This document shows, piece after piece, positions 33,345 through 42,633 of a stretch of 64,000 nucleotides of DNA. The stretch is from positions 1 to 64,000 of the forward strand of contig NZ_FOLQ01000016.1 of assembly GCF_900112365.1 (NCBI RefSeq). The letters are read 5' to 3'. Under the pieces are notes generated by a model. That model had not been told where the DNA came from, made no database searches, and worked only from the letters and a program-made list of their open reading frames with translations. The stretch is from Spirosoma endophyticum. GTDB taxonomy: Bacteria > Bacteroidota > Bacteroidia > Cytophagales > Spirosomataceae. Position 1 is the stretch's first letter; every line of letters begins with the position of its first letter. A program made the position numbers and the translations under genes.

Positions 33345-33884
33345 TTATTTTCCCCAGGCGGGTGTGGGTGTCGATGGATCAAAAAGCTCGTCGATATAAT
33401 AGTCCCGGCGTGGGCGCTTGTCACACTCATCCCCACCAATCGGGTAGCGACACGTAGCGTATACATCCACATTATCGGGGTTCATCAGGCTAACAAAAGC
33501 GCCATGGGGAAACCGATTTATTTTATGCTCCCGCTTCAGCAGGCAATGGCCCAGTTCATGGAAAATCAGGCATTCGCGTTCGTACTGACTGGCTTGCTGC
33601 CAGCAGAATGCATCATTGTTCAAGGTAATGCGGGGTGTTTTTCCGCTCTGCAGCAGGCACTGTCCACACACATCCCCGCTTTGTGTCGTGCCAAACGTGA
33701 TAATCAGATTGGTCGTTGAAACAGCGTTGTTTCGCTTCTGAGCCTCGTCTCGAAAGACTTGAATAAACGGCTCAACCTCTGCCGGTACGATGTACTGCAC
33801 GGGCTCAGGTTGTGAGTCTGAATCACGTTGACAGCCGATCAATGTACTGATTGCCAATAAAGTCAATGCTAAAAACGAACGCAT
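33345..33884 (-). CDS. Lipoprotein with HExxH metallopeptidase motif
   Basis: 179 residues. Signal peptide with lipobox (ISTLIGC, Cys18). The zinc-binding helix is IFHELGHCLLKREH (His109, Glu110, His113) with a further His120 that may be the third ligand. Six more cysteines (CGQC, FCW, REC, GHC, TCR, ECDKR regions) suggest disulphides. Resembles the putative metallopeptidase lipoproteins of Bacteroidota (HELGHC type); no substrate is known. It converges on the macroglobulin/plug gene with 6 bp between. Confidence 0.75.
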   Translation of the reverse strand: MRSFLALTLLAISTLIGCQRDSDSQPEPVQYIVPAEVEPFIQVFRDEAQKRNNAVSTTNLIITFGTTQSGDVCGQCLLQSGKTPRITLNNDAFCWQQASQYERECLIFHELGHCLLKREHKINRFPHGAFVSLMNPDNVDVYATCRYPIGGDECDKRPRRDYYIDELFDPSTPTPAWGK

Positions 33885-33914
33885 AAAGACTAGCTTAGGA
33901 ATACCTTAAAGCTA

Positions 33915-35162
33915 CTACGTTGGTCGAGTGTTTGCAAGCTTGGCTGGCAACCGTTCCCAGGCCAGCCACGCAACAGCTGCCAGACAAGCCGCAAACCAGC
34001 CGAATGGTAAGCGTAAGTCGAGCAGCGCCAATCCCCCGAAAATGAGCGTTGTGACGAAACTGGCCAATCCCTGAAGAGCCTGGTTGATGCCGAAAATTTC
34101 ACCACGGTCCTCATCTGTTGTCAGTTTCGCCATCAGTCCTTCAATCAAACCCTGAATGAGTGAAAACGTCAGGCAATCAATCGTGATCAGGATATACAGC
34201 CAGACCATCGACGATCCCACCAGGCCATAACCAATCAGAATGGGTACACCTAGCAGCGCAAACCAGAAAATGGCCCGGCGTTGATTGATATGATCCGCGA
34301 TGTAGGTATAAAACACGTAGCTGATAATGACGCCCAATGCGCCAAAATACATGAAAAAATACGAGATGGCTTTGGCATCCATTTTCAATTCACCGAAGCT
34401 GGCGAACGTAACGAAATAGAAATAGTAGCCGATGCTCAAGGTTAAGCCTAATTGCATGAGCACCAGCTGTTTCAAGCCTGGATATTGACGGTTTTTGGCT
34501 AATAAACGTGTCCAAAGAGTATGTACATTGATGGACTGTACCAGTTCAGTTTTCAGGGCAGCTGCCTCTACACCGGGTGGGTTCGGATGCGTTTCGCGAA
34601 GGGTCCAGCTCAGAATCATATTCAGGCCCGACAGCGTGACGGCCATAATAGCTACGACTTTAGCCTGATTACCCTGCACTACGTCAAACAGAGTTAATAA
34701 TAGGCCCGATATCGCCGGACCGATGACAAAACCGAGCGAGAGAATGGCCCCTTCAATGCCAAGATTTTTAAACAGCTCCTCTTTAGGCGAAATGTCGGTG
34801 ATGGCCGACCGAACCGTGGCATACATACCATTCGTGGTACCATCGCTGATCCGGTTCGCAAAATAATAACCGACACGAACGGGTAATAGCAGACAATCGG
34901 CCAGGAACGTACCAATGGCAGAGATGATAAAAATGGGTCGGCGTCCGTAACCATCGGAGAGTTTTCCCAGCAGGGGAGCCGAAAATAACTGCATCCCCAA
35001 AAACAGAGCCGTACCGACGGAAAGCCATAATTGAGGCCATTCCAGACCCTTTACAAATTCCGGCAAAATCGGCCCCACCGCCGAGCCAACGACCACATCA
35101 ATGAAGATAATAGCATAAATATGAAGCAGACGGTAATCGCGGACGGGCCGACGGTTTGGCAT
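33915..35162 (-). CDS. MFS transporter, TetA/DHA1-like
   Basis: 415 residues with twelve predicted membrane helices. The DHA1 loop motif GKLSDGYGRRPIFI is present between helices 2 and 3, and FVIGPAISGLL corresponds to motif C of drug/proton antiporters. It should export a small molecule using the proton gradient; the substrate is unknown. It is on the same strand as the GNAT gene 67 bp upstream, and the two could be co-expressed. Confidence 0.88.
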   Translation of the reverse strand: MPNRRPVRDYRLLHIYAIIFIDVVVGSAVGPILPEFVKGLEWPQLWLSVGTALFLGMQLFSAPLLGKLSDGYGRRPIFIISAIGTFLADCLLLPVRVGYYFANRISDGTTNGMYATVRSAITDISPKEELFKNLGIEGAILSLGFVIGPAISGLLLTLFDVVQGNQAKVVAIMAVTLSGLNMILSWTLRETHPNPPGVEAAALKTELVQSINVHTLWTRLLAKNRQYPGLKQLVLMQLGLTLSIGYYFYFVTFASFGELKMDAKAISYFFMYFGALGVIISYVFYTYIADHINQRRAIFWFALLGVPILIGYGLVGSSMVWLYILITIDCLTFSLIQGLIEGLMAKLTTDEDRGEIFGINQALQGLASFVTTLIFGGLALLDLRLPFGWFAACLAAVAWLAWERLPAKLANTRPT

Positions 35163-35229
35163 GGATGAAAGGGTTGCCAGGTTAATGGGACTATGCTATA
35201 ACGTTGTCCCATGCATACGGTTCGCCTTT

Positions 35230-35739
35230 TTAAAGCGGCAAGACATAAAATTGAGAAAGAAACGATTGGCCAAATTCCTCCATGGCTCGTTGATACGTTG
35301 GTTGGAAGCCGTGTCGCTCATAAAATTGCATAAGCTTGGGCCGCGTAGCATCGGTTTCGAGTTGCAGGGTTTTAATGCCTCGTTTCAGGCACTCGTCCCG
35401 GCTGAAGTCAAGGATAGTCGCAAACAGATTTTGCCCATTAAATGGTCGTCGAATGGCTAATTTGTGAATGAATCCGGATGTATTGGCTGGTACGTCGGGC
35501 CAGAAAAGCGGGTCCTCCCATTGTAGAATGAAAACCGCAGCGGGTTCTGGCGTTGTGCCATCCTGCTTATCAGCGTACATTACGTACAAATTATTCGTTG
35601 TGAACTGATCCAGTATATTCTTCGGGGTAAGGGTATCCACCTCCCAAAGTTCACGGTCGTTTTCTGCCAGCCATTGGCCAACCTCACGTAGTATGTCAAT
35701 GGCCAGATCAGGCTGGTCGTTTCGGAAAGTAAACGTCAT
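35230..35739 (-). CDS. GNAT-family N-acetyltransferase
   Basis: 169 residues. Motifs B-A run VFILQWEDPLFWPD, SGFIHKLAIRRPFNGQNLFATILDFSRDECLKRGIKTLQLETDA, then a final LMQFYERHGFQP. The acetyl-CoA loop reads R-R-P-F-N-G-Q-N, a variant of Q/R-x-x-G-x-G/A. It resembles small-molecule or antibiotic-type acetyltransferases. The neighbouring exporter makes a joint detoxification role possible, but this is only context. Confidence 0.85.
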   Translation of the reverse strand: MTFTFRNDQPDLAIDILREVGQWLAENDRELWEVDTLTPKNILDQFTTNNLYVMYADKQDGTTPEPAAVFILQWEDPLFWPDVPANTSGFIHKLAIRRPFNGQNLFATILDFSRDECLKRGIKTLQLETDATRPKLMQFYERHGFQPTYQRAMEEFGQSFLSQFYVLPL

Positions 35740-35798
35740 AGGATAACGCGATAACTCATGGGCTGTAAGCTACATAGATGATCCCTGATAGTCAACAC

Positions 35799-37619
35799 TT
35801 ATGGCTTACCCAAACCTGAACCATCGTCCACAACTTTGCTCAATACCGATACACCATTCTCGTCAAAGGCTTCGATCGCAAAGTAATACGGTACGCCGAC
35901 ATTTAAAGCCCGGAGCTCGAACGTGTTTGGCTCATCATTCCAGAACTGGTAGTTCTGATAGAGCTTGTCGGGCGCAATGCCCCAGCGAATATTGTAACCA
36001 ACCGCGCCGGGCACTTTACTCCAGGAAAGATCGGCGTTGCGCTGATCTTTCTGTCGTTTGGCGGTTAACGTAGCAGGCGTAACGGGAACCTTACCAGACC
36101 CATTGCCAAATACACGGAAGGCGTTGATTGCCAGATGGGAACCCGCTACGTATATGTGCTCATACCGAACATAGCGCGCCCGTACAGGCTTACTCAGTTC
36201 GACATAAGCCGAGGCCCGGTCGCGTTTGGGTTCTTTAGTGAGGTCGGCCACTACGTCCCACTTTTTGTTATCGGTTGAGGTCAGGATTTTGAACTGCGTA
36301 TAAACCGTCGAATCGGAGTCATAAACGGTTTGCTTGTAATCAATGTAGTCGACCTGAACGGCCCGGATTTCCCGCTCGGCACCCAGGTCAGACGTTAGCG
36401 TTTCGCCCGGTTTGTTATGAGCCGCCACCCAGAAGGTACGTGGGTTTTCATCCACAACATTGGCCGCAACCCGCATCGTATCCGTAGCAATGGATAAGGT
36501 GGATGACGCGGCAACGGGTTTTTTGTAGTTGAGCAGCATCCAGCCTGTGAAAAGCGCATCGCTATCCGTACCGCTCTGATTCGGAATTTTCTTGGTTGGT
36601 AGGTAATGCGGAAAATCGCCGAAACGAGTATTGGCAAACATCTGGTCGTCCTTATCGAAACCAGCCGGATTCATCACAATTCGCCGTTCCATGCCCCAGT
36701 TGTAGCCAATCCAGGTAGTGCCCGTATTCCAGTAGTTACCAAAATTATCCTGAAACGTATTGCCGTGGCCGCAGCCCGTAGCAAAGCCTCCCGGTTTATA
36801 AGCGACGGGATTGTAAGGCGCATACTCGAATGGTCCCAACGGATCTTTGCCGACATACGTACCGTTGCCGTAAACGTTGTATTCGGTGCCGGGCGCGCCA
36901 TATTGCAGGTAATATTTTCCCTTGTATTTGGTCATCCAGGCGCCTTCGGTGAATGGTTTAAACGGGTCGGAGTGATTAGGACCGAAGCGTTCCCATCCGT
37001 GTTTGTAAGGATCAAGCCAGAGCATAGCTTTGTAGGCTTCTGCCGGGTTATTACCTGCATATGTCAGATTGCGCTTTTTGTCTAATTCAGCGCCAAAAAG
37101 TGGATAGACATTCGATGAACCCCAGTACATATACCACTTGTCGGTATCATCGTCGTGAAACAGAGCCGGGTCCCACGGGCCAATGTCTTTGGGCAGGCGT
37201 GGCAGCCAGCGGTTATAGAATTTCAGCTTCCCTTTTTCGGGTTCGGTAGAATAGAAGATAGGTCTTTGCTCAAAGGTGGATTGAAACAAGTACAACGTAT
37301 CACGAACCGACAGGGCCGCCGGGGCGCACATATCTTCCATCGGCCATTTGTCGGGAACAATGTATTTCCAGTTAACCAAATTGGTTGAGTGCCACCAGCC
37401 GCCCTGAATCGTGACGAATAGATAATACTCATGCTTGTGGTTAATGATAACCGGATCGGCTCCGGAACGGTACGAAATCTTCTCGTTCAGTTGCTCAAAA
37501 TTGTACCGGTAGCTGATGTCCATTGGATTACAATACGTATGGGTAGTTGCCTGTTGCTGAGCCTGAACAAAAGGCCTTTCCAGACAGATTATCAGAAGAA
37601 ATAAGGTCAGGAATCTCAC
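35799..37619 (-). CDS. Secreted GH43-like protein with discoidin and fibronectin III domains
   Basis: 606 residues. After a signal peptide (MRFLTLFLLIICLERPFVQAQ) comes a five-bladed propeller of GH43/62 type: SGADPVIINHKHEYYLFVT (base Asp), GPWDPALFHDDDTDKWYMYWG and EGAWMTKYKGKYYLQYGAPG (candidate acid Glu). Residues of about 365-505 form an F5/8-type-C (discoidin) domain with VRARYVRYEHIYVAG, and about 515-600 an Fn3 domain (RNADLSWSKVPGAVGYNIRWG). It likely binds and trims arabinose- or xylose-containing polysaccharide at the cell surface. It is a lone gene with no SusCD pair nearby. Confidence 0.85.
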   Translation of the reverse strand: MRFLTLFLLIICLERPFVQAQQQATTHTYCNPMDISYRYNFEQLNEKISYRSGADPVIINHKHEYYLFVTIQGGWWHSTNLVNWKYIVPDKWPMEDMCAPAALSVRDTLYLFQSTFEQRPIFYSTEPEKGKLKFYNRWLPRLPKDIGPWDPALFHDDDTDKWYMYWGSSNVYPLFGAELDKKRNLTYAGNNPAEAYKAMLWLDPYKHGWERFGPNHSDPFKPFTEGAWMTKYKGKYYLQYGAPGTEYNVYGNGTYVGKDPLGPFEYAPYNPVAYKPGGFATGCGHGNTFQDNFGNYWNTGTTWIGYNWGMERRIVMNPAGFDKDDQMFANTRFGDFPHYLPTKKIPNQSGTDSDALFTGWMLLNYKKPVAASSTLSIATDTMRVAANVVDENPRTFWVAAHNKPGETLTSDLGAEREIRAVQVDYIDYKQTVYDSDSTVYTQFKILTSTDNKKWDVVADLTKEPKRDRASAYVELSKPVRARYVRYEHIYVAGSHLAINAFRVFGNGSGKVPVTPATLTAKRQKDQRNADLSWSKVPGAVGYNIRWGIAPDKLYQNYQFWNDEPNTFELRALNVGVPYYFAIEAFDENGVSVLSKVVDDGSGLGKP

Positions 37620-37679
37620 GGACTATCAAGGGTTAGGTGGAGTAATTAACATTTCTACAGGCTCACAAGTTAAACACCT

Positions 37680-38135
37680 ATGGCTAATATAAACAAAACG
37701 ATCCTGCAATCACTGGGCAGCGGCTTGGCTGGTGCCTGCGCCCTGAATATCCTCCATGAAACCGTCCGCCATTTTGTTGACGAGGCTCCCCGCGTTGATA
37801 TTGTGGGTGAGCGGGCTATCAAAAAGATGGTGAAAAAAGTCGGTCAGGAACCACCTACCGGCGATGCCCTTTATACCTGGACATTAGGAAGCGACATTGT
37901 TTCCAACGCACTGTATTACAGTCTGGTTGGTCTGGCAAAACCGAAGCATGCCGTGCTGGCAGGAGGTGCTCTTGGATTGGCGGCCGGTGTGGGAGCCGTT
38001 GGGCTTCCCGGGCCGATGGGATTAGGAACCGCCCCCACGAAGCGAACCCCCGCTACGGCAGCCATGACAATTGGCTGGTATCTGGTCGGTGGGTTAGTAA
38101 CGGCTGGCGTGTATACATGGCTGAAGCGTCGGTGA
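37680..38135 (+). CDS. Conserved small membrane protein of unknown function
   Basis: 151 residues. The N-terminal helix LQSLGSGLAGACALNILHETVRHF, a polar stretch (DIVGERAIKKMVKKVGQEPPTGDALY), then hydrophobic segments (LGSDIVSNALYYSLVGLA, HAVLAGGALGLAAGVGAVGLPG, TIGWYLVGGLVTAGVYTW). The Gly/Ala-rich helices suggest an inner-membrane protein. I know similar unnamed proteins from Bacteroidota but no function. It is divergent from the GH43-like gene. Confidence 0.65.
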   Translation: MANINKTILQSLGSGLAGACALNILHETVRHFVDEAPRVDIVGERAIKKMVKKVGQEPPTGDALYTWTLGSDIVSNALYYSLVGLAKPKHAVLAGGALGLAAGVGAVGLPGPMGLGTAPTKRTPATAAMTIGWYLVGGLVTAGVYTWLKRR

Positions 38136-38323
38136 AATGATTGTTCAGCTTGCCGAGTTTCTTTGCTAGCCTGTTCAGCCTTCCCGCTGTCGTATGAACG
38201 TTTTTGGTATCCATACGATCTTTTATTGACGAATCCGGACGTATTGCCTGCCCATTTTTCCGGGCCAACAGCCTGTAAGCTGGCCGTGACAGGCTTCCAG
38301 GCTATTTATTAGAGTATAAACGG

Positions 38324-39262
38324 CTAGTATTGAATGCTGGCTTGTAAACGAACTGCCAAATCTTCTTCGATCAACTCACGATTTATCCAGACACCAGCCA
38401 GATTTCCTTTCAGTACGGCTAGTGAAACCTGGCGCATGGGCGAAATAGTGTCGCCCGCAGCATAGACGCTCGCTACGTTGGTTTGCCCAAATTCGGCGGT
38501 TTTAATTAAACCCGATTCGGCAAGATCGCACCCCAGTTGGTTCGCTAAATCGGAATGTTGCCGAAACGGAACCCGACTGAAAATAGCGTCTAATTCATAC
38601 GCAGACCCATCCATAAAGCGCAGATTTTTTAGCTGACCGTTCTCATGCTCAATAGCCGCTATTTCGGTTTCGAGGATTGGAATATTGAGTTGGTCGATTA
38701 CCTGTCGCTGATTGGAGGTAAGGGTGGCAGGCCCATTCGTGAACAGCGTCATTGTAGGGCTCCAATGCTGAATATGTCGCACCATTTCATAAGCCGTATC
38801 ACCATTTGCCAGAATCCCAAGCCGCTGACCATGAACTTCGTAGCCGTGACAATATGGGCAATGCAATATCGACCGACCCCAACACTCAGGAAAGCCAGGA
38901 ATAGGCGGCATCAGATCTTCGACACCGGTTGCCAGGATTAATTTCTTTGCCCTAACCTGCTGGCCTGTTGCCGTTTTTACCACAATGCCACCTGATTCAG
39001 TGTAAGCGTTGGTCGCTAAATCACTCAGGAAAGAGACGGTTGGATATTGAAGGACTTGCTCTTTGGCAATGGCCGAAATGGTAGCGGGTGTGTCACCGTC
39101 GCGCGTCAGAAAATTATGCGAATGGGGCGTCTGCCGATTGCAGGGCTTGCCGCTGTCAATAACAAGAACGTTACGTAACGAACGGCCTAATGTCATAGCC
39201 GCGCTGAGTCCGGCATAACTGCCTCCCACAATGATGACGTCGAATAGATCTTTCTGCTGCAT
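38324..39262 (-). CDS. FAD-dependent thioredoxin-reductase-like dithiol oxidoreductase
   Basis: 313 residues from ATG 39262; the frame is open into the upstream palindrome but the -7 box at 39288-39281 excludes that start. It shows FDVIIVGGSYAGLSAAMTLGRS (FAD), ILATGVED, ILHCPYCHGYEVHG (redox-active CxxC), a second dinucleotide region (GQRLGILANGDTAYEM) and SVYAAGDTISPMRQV. This is the short thioredoxin-reductase-like group that includes GliT/HlmI-type dithiol oxidases and simple NAD(P)H reductases. It has its own promoter within a striking palindrome. Confidence 0.88.
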   Translation of the reverse strand: MQQKDLFDVIIVGGSYAGLSAAMTLGRSLRNVLVIDSGKPCNRQTPHSHNFLTRDGDTPATISAIAKEQVLQYPTVSFLSDLATNAYTESGGIVVKTATGQQVRAKKLILATGVEDLMPPIPGFPECWGRSILHCPYCHGYEVHGQRLGILANGDTAYEMVRHIQHWSPTMTLFTNGPATLTSNQRQVIDQLNIPILETEIAAIEHENGQLKNLRFMDGSAYELDAIFSRVPFRQHSDLANQLGCDLAESGLIKTAEFGQTNVASVYAAGDTISPMRQVSLAVLKGNLAGVWINRELIEEDLAVRLQASIQY

Positions 39263-39280
39263 AGTATTAATTGTTCGCAG

Positions 39281-39342
39281 CAAAGATACGACCTTTCTTT
39301 TAAATGCAACATTGTTGCATTTAAAAGAAAGGTCGTATCTTT
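39281..39342 (-). promoter_or_regulatory. 61-bp palindrome holding the promoter of the FAD oxidoreductase gene
   Basis: Two 30-bp arms (39282-39311 and 39313-39342) are perfect complements around one base. The core reads TGCAACATTGTTGCA. On the minus strand the distal arm ends in TATCTTTG (39288-39281), an exact -7 element, with the palindrome centre about 20 bp before it, on the -33 region. Such a site suits a dimeric repressor; the repressor is not known. Confidence 0.65.
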
Positions 39343-39365
39343 AATTTATATATAGCCGGGGTCGA

Positions 39366-41084
39366 CTACAAATTCATGCGTTTCAATTCGCCGACAGCGT
39401 GGGCGGCTGCGCGGGCAGTGAGGGCCATGTATGTCAGCGACGGGTTCACACAGGAGGAGGAAACCATGGCTGCGCCATCCGTAACAAATACGTTTTTGGC
39501 ACCCCATACCTGATTCCAGGAATTGAGCACCGACGTTTTTGGATCGCGGCCCATGCGCGCGGCACCCATTTCGTGAATGCCAATCCCCTGGTTCTTGGTG
39601 TTGTCGTTACGTGTCTTAACGTTCTTCAGACCAGCCGCTTCCAGCATTTCGGCGGCATCGTTCATCATCGCTTTACGCATACCCACCGTGTTTTCGCCCC
39701 AGGCGGCATCGAACTCAATGATAGGTAAACCCCATTGGTCTTTTTTATTGGAAAGGCGCATTCGGTTGGTAGGATCAGGCAAGGTTTCGCCAAAGCCACC
39801 GATGTTAAATTCCCAGCGGCCTGGTTTTGTTAGGTTGTCTTTAAATTCCGGTCCAAAACCATCTTTAGTGGCTCCCGCCACCCAGTCCTGACGGGCGCCA
39901 CGGCCCTGATAACCAAATCCCCGTACAAAATCTTTTCGTTTATCGTCACCCCAGTTGGCGAAGCGGGGAATATAAATCCCGTTGCCCCGCCGACCGAAAT
40001 AGTACGTATCCTGCAAACCCTCAAACTCACCCGATGCTCCGGCGCCCAGATGGTGATCCATCAGGTTGCGGCCCAACTGGTCAGAATCGTTACCCAGGCC
40101 GTTTGGGAAACGCTTGGAGGTCGATTGCATCATAATCCAGGCCGTGTTCATTGTTGATGCATTCAGGAAGATGATTTTGGCGTGATACTCCTGCGTTTGC
40201 TTTGTGTTCTGGTCGATGACCCGAACGCCAGTGGCTTTATTTTTCTGCTCATCATAAATAACCTGATAGGCAATCTTATCCGTGATGACGGTCAGATTAC
40301 CCGTTTTCACGGCAGCTGGCAACGTAGCAGATTGCGTACTAAAGTAGGCACCATACGGGCAACCGCGCACGCATAAATTCCGGAACTGGCACGACGCCCG
40401 ACCCAGATCAGTGTGGACTTTCTGCGCAACTGAAATAATGGCCGGACGGCCAATCACCAGATGACGATTCTTGAAGTTCTTTTCAATGCCCGCTTTCGCC
40501 AGTAATTCAATGCTGTTCATCTGCATAGGAGGCACAAATTCGCCATCAGGCAAAACCGCCAGCCCATCGCGATTGCCCGAAACACCCGCAAATTTCTCGA
40601 CGTAGGAGTACCAGGGCGCCAGATCTTTATACCGAATTGGCCAGTCGGTGCCGTGTCCGTCTTCGAGATTTGCAGTGAAATCCCGTTCGTTAAGCCGGTA
40701 ACTTTGCCGCCCCCAAACAAGTGATCGGCCACCCAGGTGATACGCCCGAATCCAGTCGTAGGGCCGCTTTTCGATATACGGAACGTCCACATCTTTAGTG
40801 AACATATGCCGCTGGTCTTCGCCGGGTTTCCCACCAGAGCGTGCATTGGCCCAGTATTCTTCGGCGGCCCAAAGCTCGATTTTACCCCGGTGTGGAAACT
40901 CCCAGGGATTTTTCATGGCTGTGGGATAATCCGTTACGTGCTTAAGATCGGGCCCGCGTTCCAGCATCAGAACCTTCAATCCTTTCTGAGTCAGTTCTTT
41001 GGCGGCCCAGCCACCCGATATGCCGGAGCCCACGACGATGGCGTCGTAGGTCATTCCTTTTTTTGCGTCAAGATTGAGGTTCAT
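39366..41084 (-). CDS. GMC family oxidoreductase (periplasmic sugar dehydrogenase type)
   Basis: 572 residues from ATG 41084 (MNLNLDAKKGMTYDAIVVGSGISGG); the frame runs open to 41132. FAD-binding GSGISGGWAAKEL, a Cys-rich stretch CQFRNLCVRGCPYGAYFSTQS, and the C-terminal HEMGAARMG and NPSLTYMALTARAAAHA motifs with the His-Asn active pair expected in GMC enzymes. The upstream neighbour encodes a gluconate 2-dehydrogenase subunit-3-like protein, the usual partner in which the Tat signal sits on the small subunit. They likely oxidise a sugar or polyol in the periplasm. Confidence 0.9.
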   Translation of the reverse strand: MNLNLDAKKGMTYDAIVVGSGISGGWAAKELTQKGLKVLMLERGPDLKHVTDYPTAMKNPWEFPHRGKIELWAAEEYWANARSGGKPGEDQRHMFTKDVDVPYIEKRPYDWIRAYHLGGRSLVWGRQSYRLNERDFTANLEDGHGTDWPIRYKDLAPWYSYVEKFAGVSGNRDGLAVLPDGEFVPPMQMNSIELLAKAGIEKNFKNRHLVIGRPAIISVAQKVHTDLGRASCQFRNLCVRGCPYGAYFSTQSATLPAAVKTGNLTVITDKIAYQVIYDEQKNKATGVRVIDQNTKQTQEYHAKIIFLNASTMNTAWIMMQSTSKRFPNGLGNDSDQLGRNLMDHHLGAGASGEFEGLQDTYYFGRRGNGIYIPRFANWGDDKRKDFVRGFGYQGRGARQDWVAGATKDGFGPEFKDNLTKPGRWEFNIGGFGETLPDPTNRMRLSNKKDQWGLPIIEFDAAWGENTVGMRKAMMNDAAEMLEAAGLKNVKTRNDNTKNQGIGIHEMGAARMGRDPKTSVLNSWNQVWGAKNVFVTDGAAMVSSSCVNPSLTYMALTARAAAHAVGELKRMNL

Positions 41085-41092
41085 GGATGATG

Positions 41093-41187
41093 GTCGATAG
41101 TCGTTAGTCAGGGGTCGATAGGGGTTGAACAATAGCTTTGTTAGTTTATGGCGAGTCTCTAACGACTCTTGACTAACGGCTATCGAC
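41093..41187. repeat. Inverted repeat between the dehydrogenase subunit genes
   Basis: GTCGATAGTCGTTAGTCA at 41093-41110 pairs with TGACTAACGGCTATCGAC at 41170-41187 with one mismatch. It fills most of the 109-bp gap and can form a hairpin that may tune relative expression of the two subunits. Confidence 0.6.
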
Positions 41188-41193
41188 TGAGTA

Positions 41194-41907
41194 TTACGTT
41201 GCCCACGCTTTTTGTCCGTCTTTCAGTTTGACAACGCCTTCATAACGACCCGGAATGGGGACGTAGGCCAGCGCCTGTGTGCAGCCGATTTCAGAACTGA
41301 AATACCCCAGAATGGTCAGCTCTTTTACTAGTTTGAAAAATGGCGTCAGGGGCGCATTTTTCTCCGCATCTTTTGCGACGACTCCCGTTTCGGCATCTAC
41401 CAGCTTGGCTTCGGTCTGATCGCTACCGGCTGGAGCGAACGCACCCAGATTGGTTTCAGGATCTTTGGCCAGTTTCTCCTGTCGTTTAGGATGTTCCTTC
41501 GCTTCGGTTTTTGCCATCTGCTCAAACTGCTTTAGAATGGCCGTTTTCTGCTCAATTGATAAGTCAACAAACGATTTGCTATACGTCTTCTTGCTTTCGG
41601 CATCAACGGCGTCCAGGCCTTTTCGAAAGTGTTCCTGCTGGGCTGACTTGTAGCAATCTTTAAGGATCAACTGAATAGTCGATGCAACATTGGCTGCTTT
41701 AGCGCCCGGTGTCGACGTAGCGGGCATGATCACTTCGGTGATTTCATCAAGCAAAGCTGTCTGATCCGCCCGCAAGGCGAAGGTTGATGGCATACGCTTT
41801 CCAACTCGATGGGGTTGATACCCCTCAAGAATTGACGCCATCGTTGGGGCCGACAGCGCGCTGCCCATCGTGAGGGCTACCTGAAGAATTGCTTCTCTAC
41901 GTTTCAT
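41194..41907 (-). CDS. Gluconate 2-dehydrogenase subunit 3 family protein
   Basis: 237 residues. The twin-arginine start (MKRREAILQVALTMGSALSA) suits Tat export of a pre-folded FAD complex. The body matches Gluconate_2-dh3: LLDEITEVIMPATSTPGAKAANV, then helices, and the end ELTILGYFSSEIGCTQALAYVPIPGRYEG. It lies directly upstream of the GMC subunit gene. Together they form a membrane-associated dehydrogenase passing electrons to a cytochrome that is not encoded here. Confidence 0.9.
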   Translation of the reverse strand: MKRREAILQVALTMGSALSAPTMASILEGYQPHRVGKRMPSTFALRADQTALLDEITEVIMPATSTPGAKAANVASTIQLILKDCYKSAQQEHFRKGLDAVDAESKKTYSKSFVDLSIEQKTAILKQFEQMAKTEAKEHPKRQEKLAKDPETNLGAFAPAGSDQTEAKLVDAETGVVAKDAEKNAPLTPFFKLVKELTILGYFSSEIGCTQALAYVPIPGRYEGVVKLKDGQKAWAT

Positions 41908-42113
41908 AGTAACTTGATAAAAACGCGTTGACCGGGCTACGTTCTGATAATGGAGAACCGATTTAGCCTGTAGATCGGCCTATTGGACAGATGTAGTTTG
42001 TATGAAAAAGGAAGAAAGCGGCAATCCTACTTATCCGATTCGACAGGAGTGAAGTGGCTCATAAGCAACAACGTAGCTTTTACGGTATGAGCCTACATCT
42101 ACTGACTAATCGT

Positions 42114-42509
42114 CTATTCTTTACTTAAAATGCGCTTCCGGTGCTGGGTGCCCCACAGGCGAAGCTCGTTGATGACCTTTTCGAGCGATTGACCGTATGG
42201 CGTCATCGAATAGTCAATGACCACCGGGTACGAATCGTGAACAGTGCGTTTCACTAAGTCATTCATCTCCAGTTCTCTCAATTCCTTCGACAGCATTTTG
42301 TCAGTGATATTCGGAATTTCTTTCGCTATCTGGCCGAAACGCTTGGTGCCGAAGGAAAGGGCGATAATAATCGGCAGCTTCCACTTGCCGCTCAAAATAT
42401 CCAGCGCATCCCTAACGGGAAGAATCATGCCCGTGCATTCATTATGATCGGCGGGCCTATGTGGCGTAAACTGGTCAATATCCTCTGAAAGTGTGGTCTG
42501 TGTTTCCAT
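42114..42509 (-). CDS. HxlR-family transcriptional regulator
   Basis: 131 residues. Family core ALDILSGKWKLPIIIALSFGTKRFGQIAKEIPNITDKMLSKELREL, then the wing DSYPVVIDYSMTPYGQSL. HxlR proteins are dimeric winged-helix regulators that often respond to aldehydes or quinones. Divergent from a DoxX gene, with two tandem palindromic operators between them, so it probably represses both itself and DoxX. Confidence 0.92.
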   Translation of the reverse strand: METQTTLSEDIDQFTPHRPADHNECTGMILPVRDALDILSGKWKLPIIIALSFGTKRFGQIAKEIPNITDKMLSKELRELEMNDLVKRTVHDSYPVVIDYSMTPYGQSLEKVINELRLWGTQHRKRILSKE

Positions 42510-42523
42510 ATGCTTCTCGGTCT

Positions 42524-42559
42524 GCTATACCAAAGTATAGCGCTATACAATGGTATAGT
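42524..42559. promoter_or_regulatory. Tandem HxlR operators, GCTATAC-N4-GTATAGC
   Basis: The first copy is at 42524-42541 (perfect, spacer CAAA) and the second at 42542-42559 (spacer AATG, one end mismatch), directly abutting with an 18-bp period. A further half-site GTATAGC lies at 42570-42576. They lie between the divergent HxlR and DoxX starts. Confidence 0.8.
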
Positions 42560-42633
42560 ACTTTATTATGTATAGCAAATATAGATAAGTTTGCATCCGT
42601 CAACAAGAAAGTCGACAGAAAAAACGTAAACAC

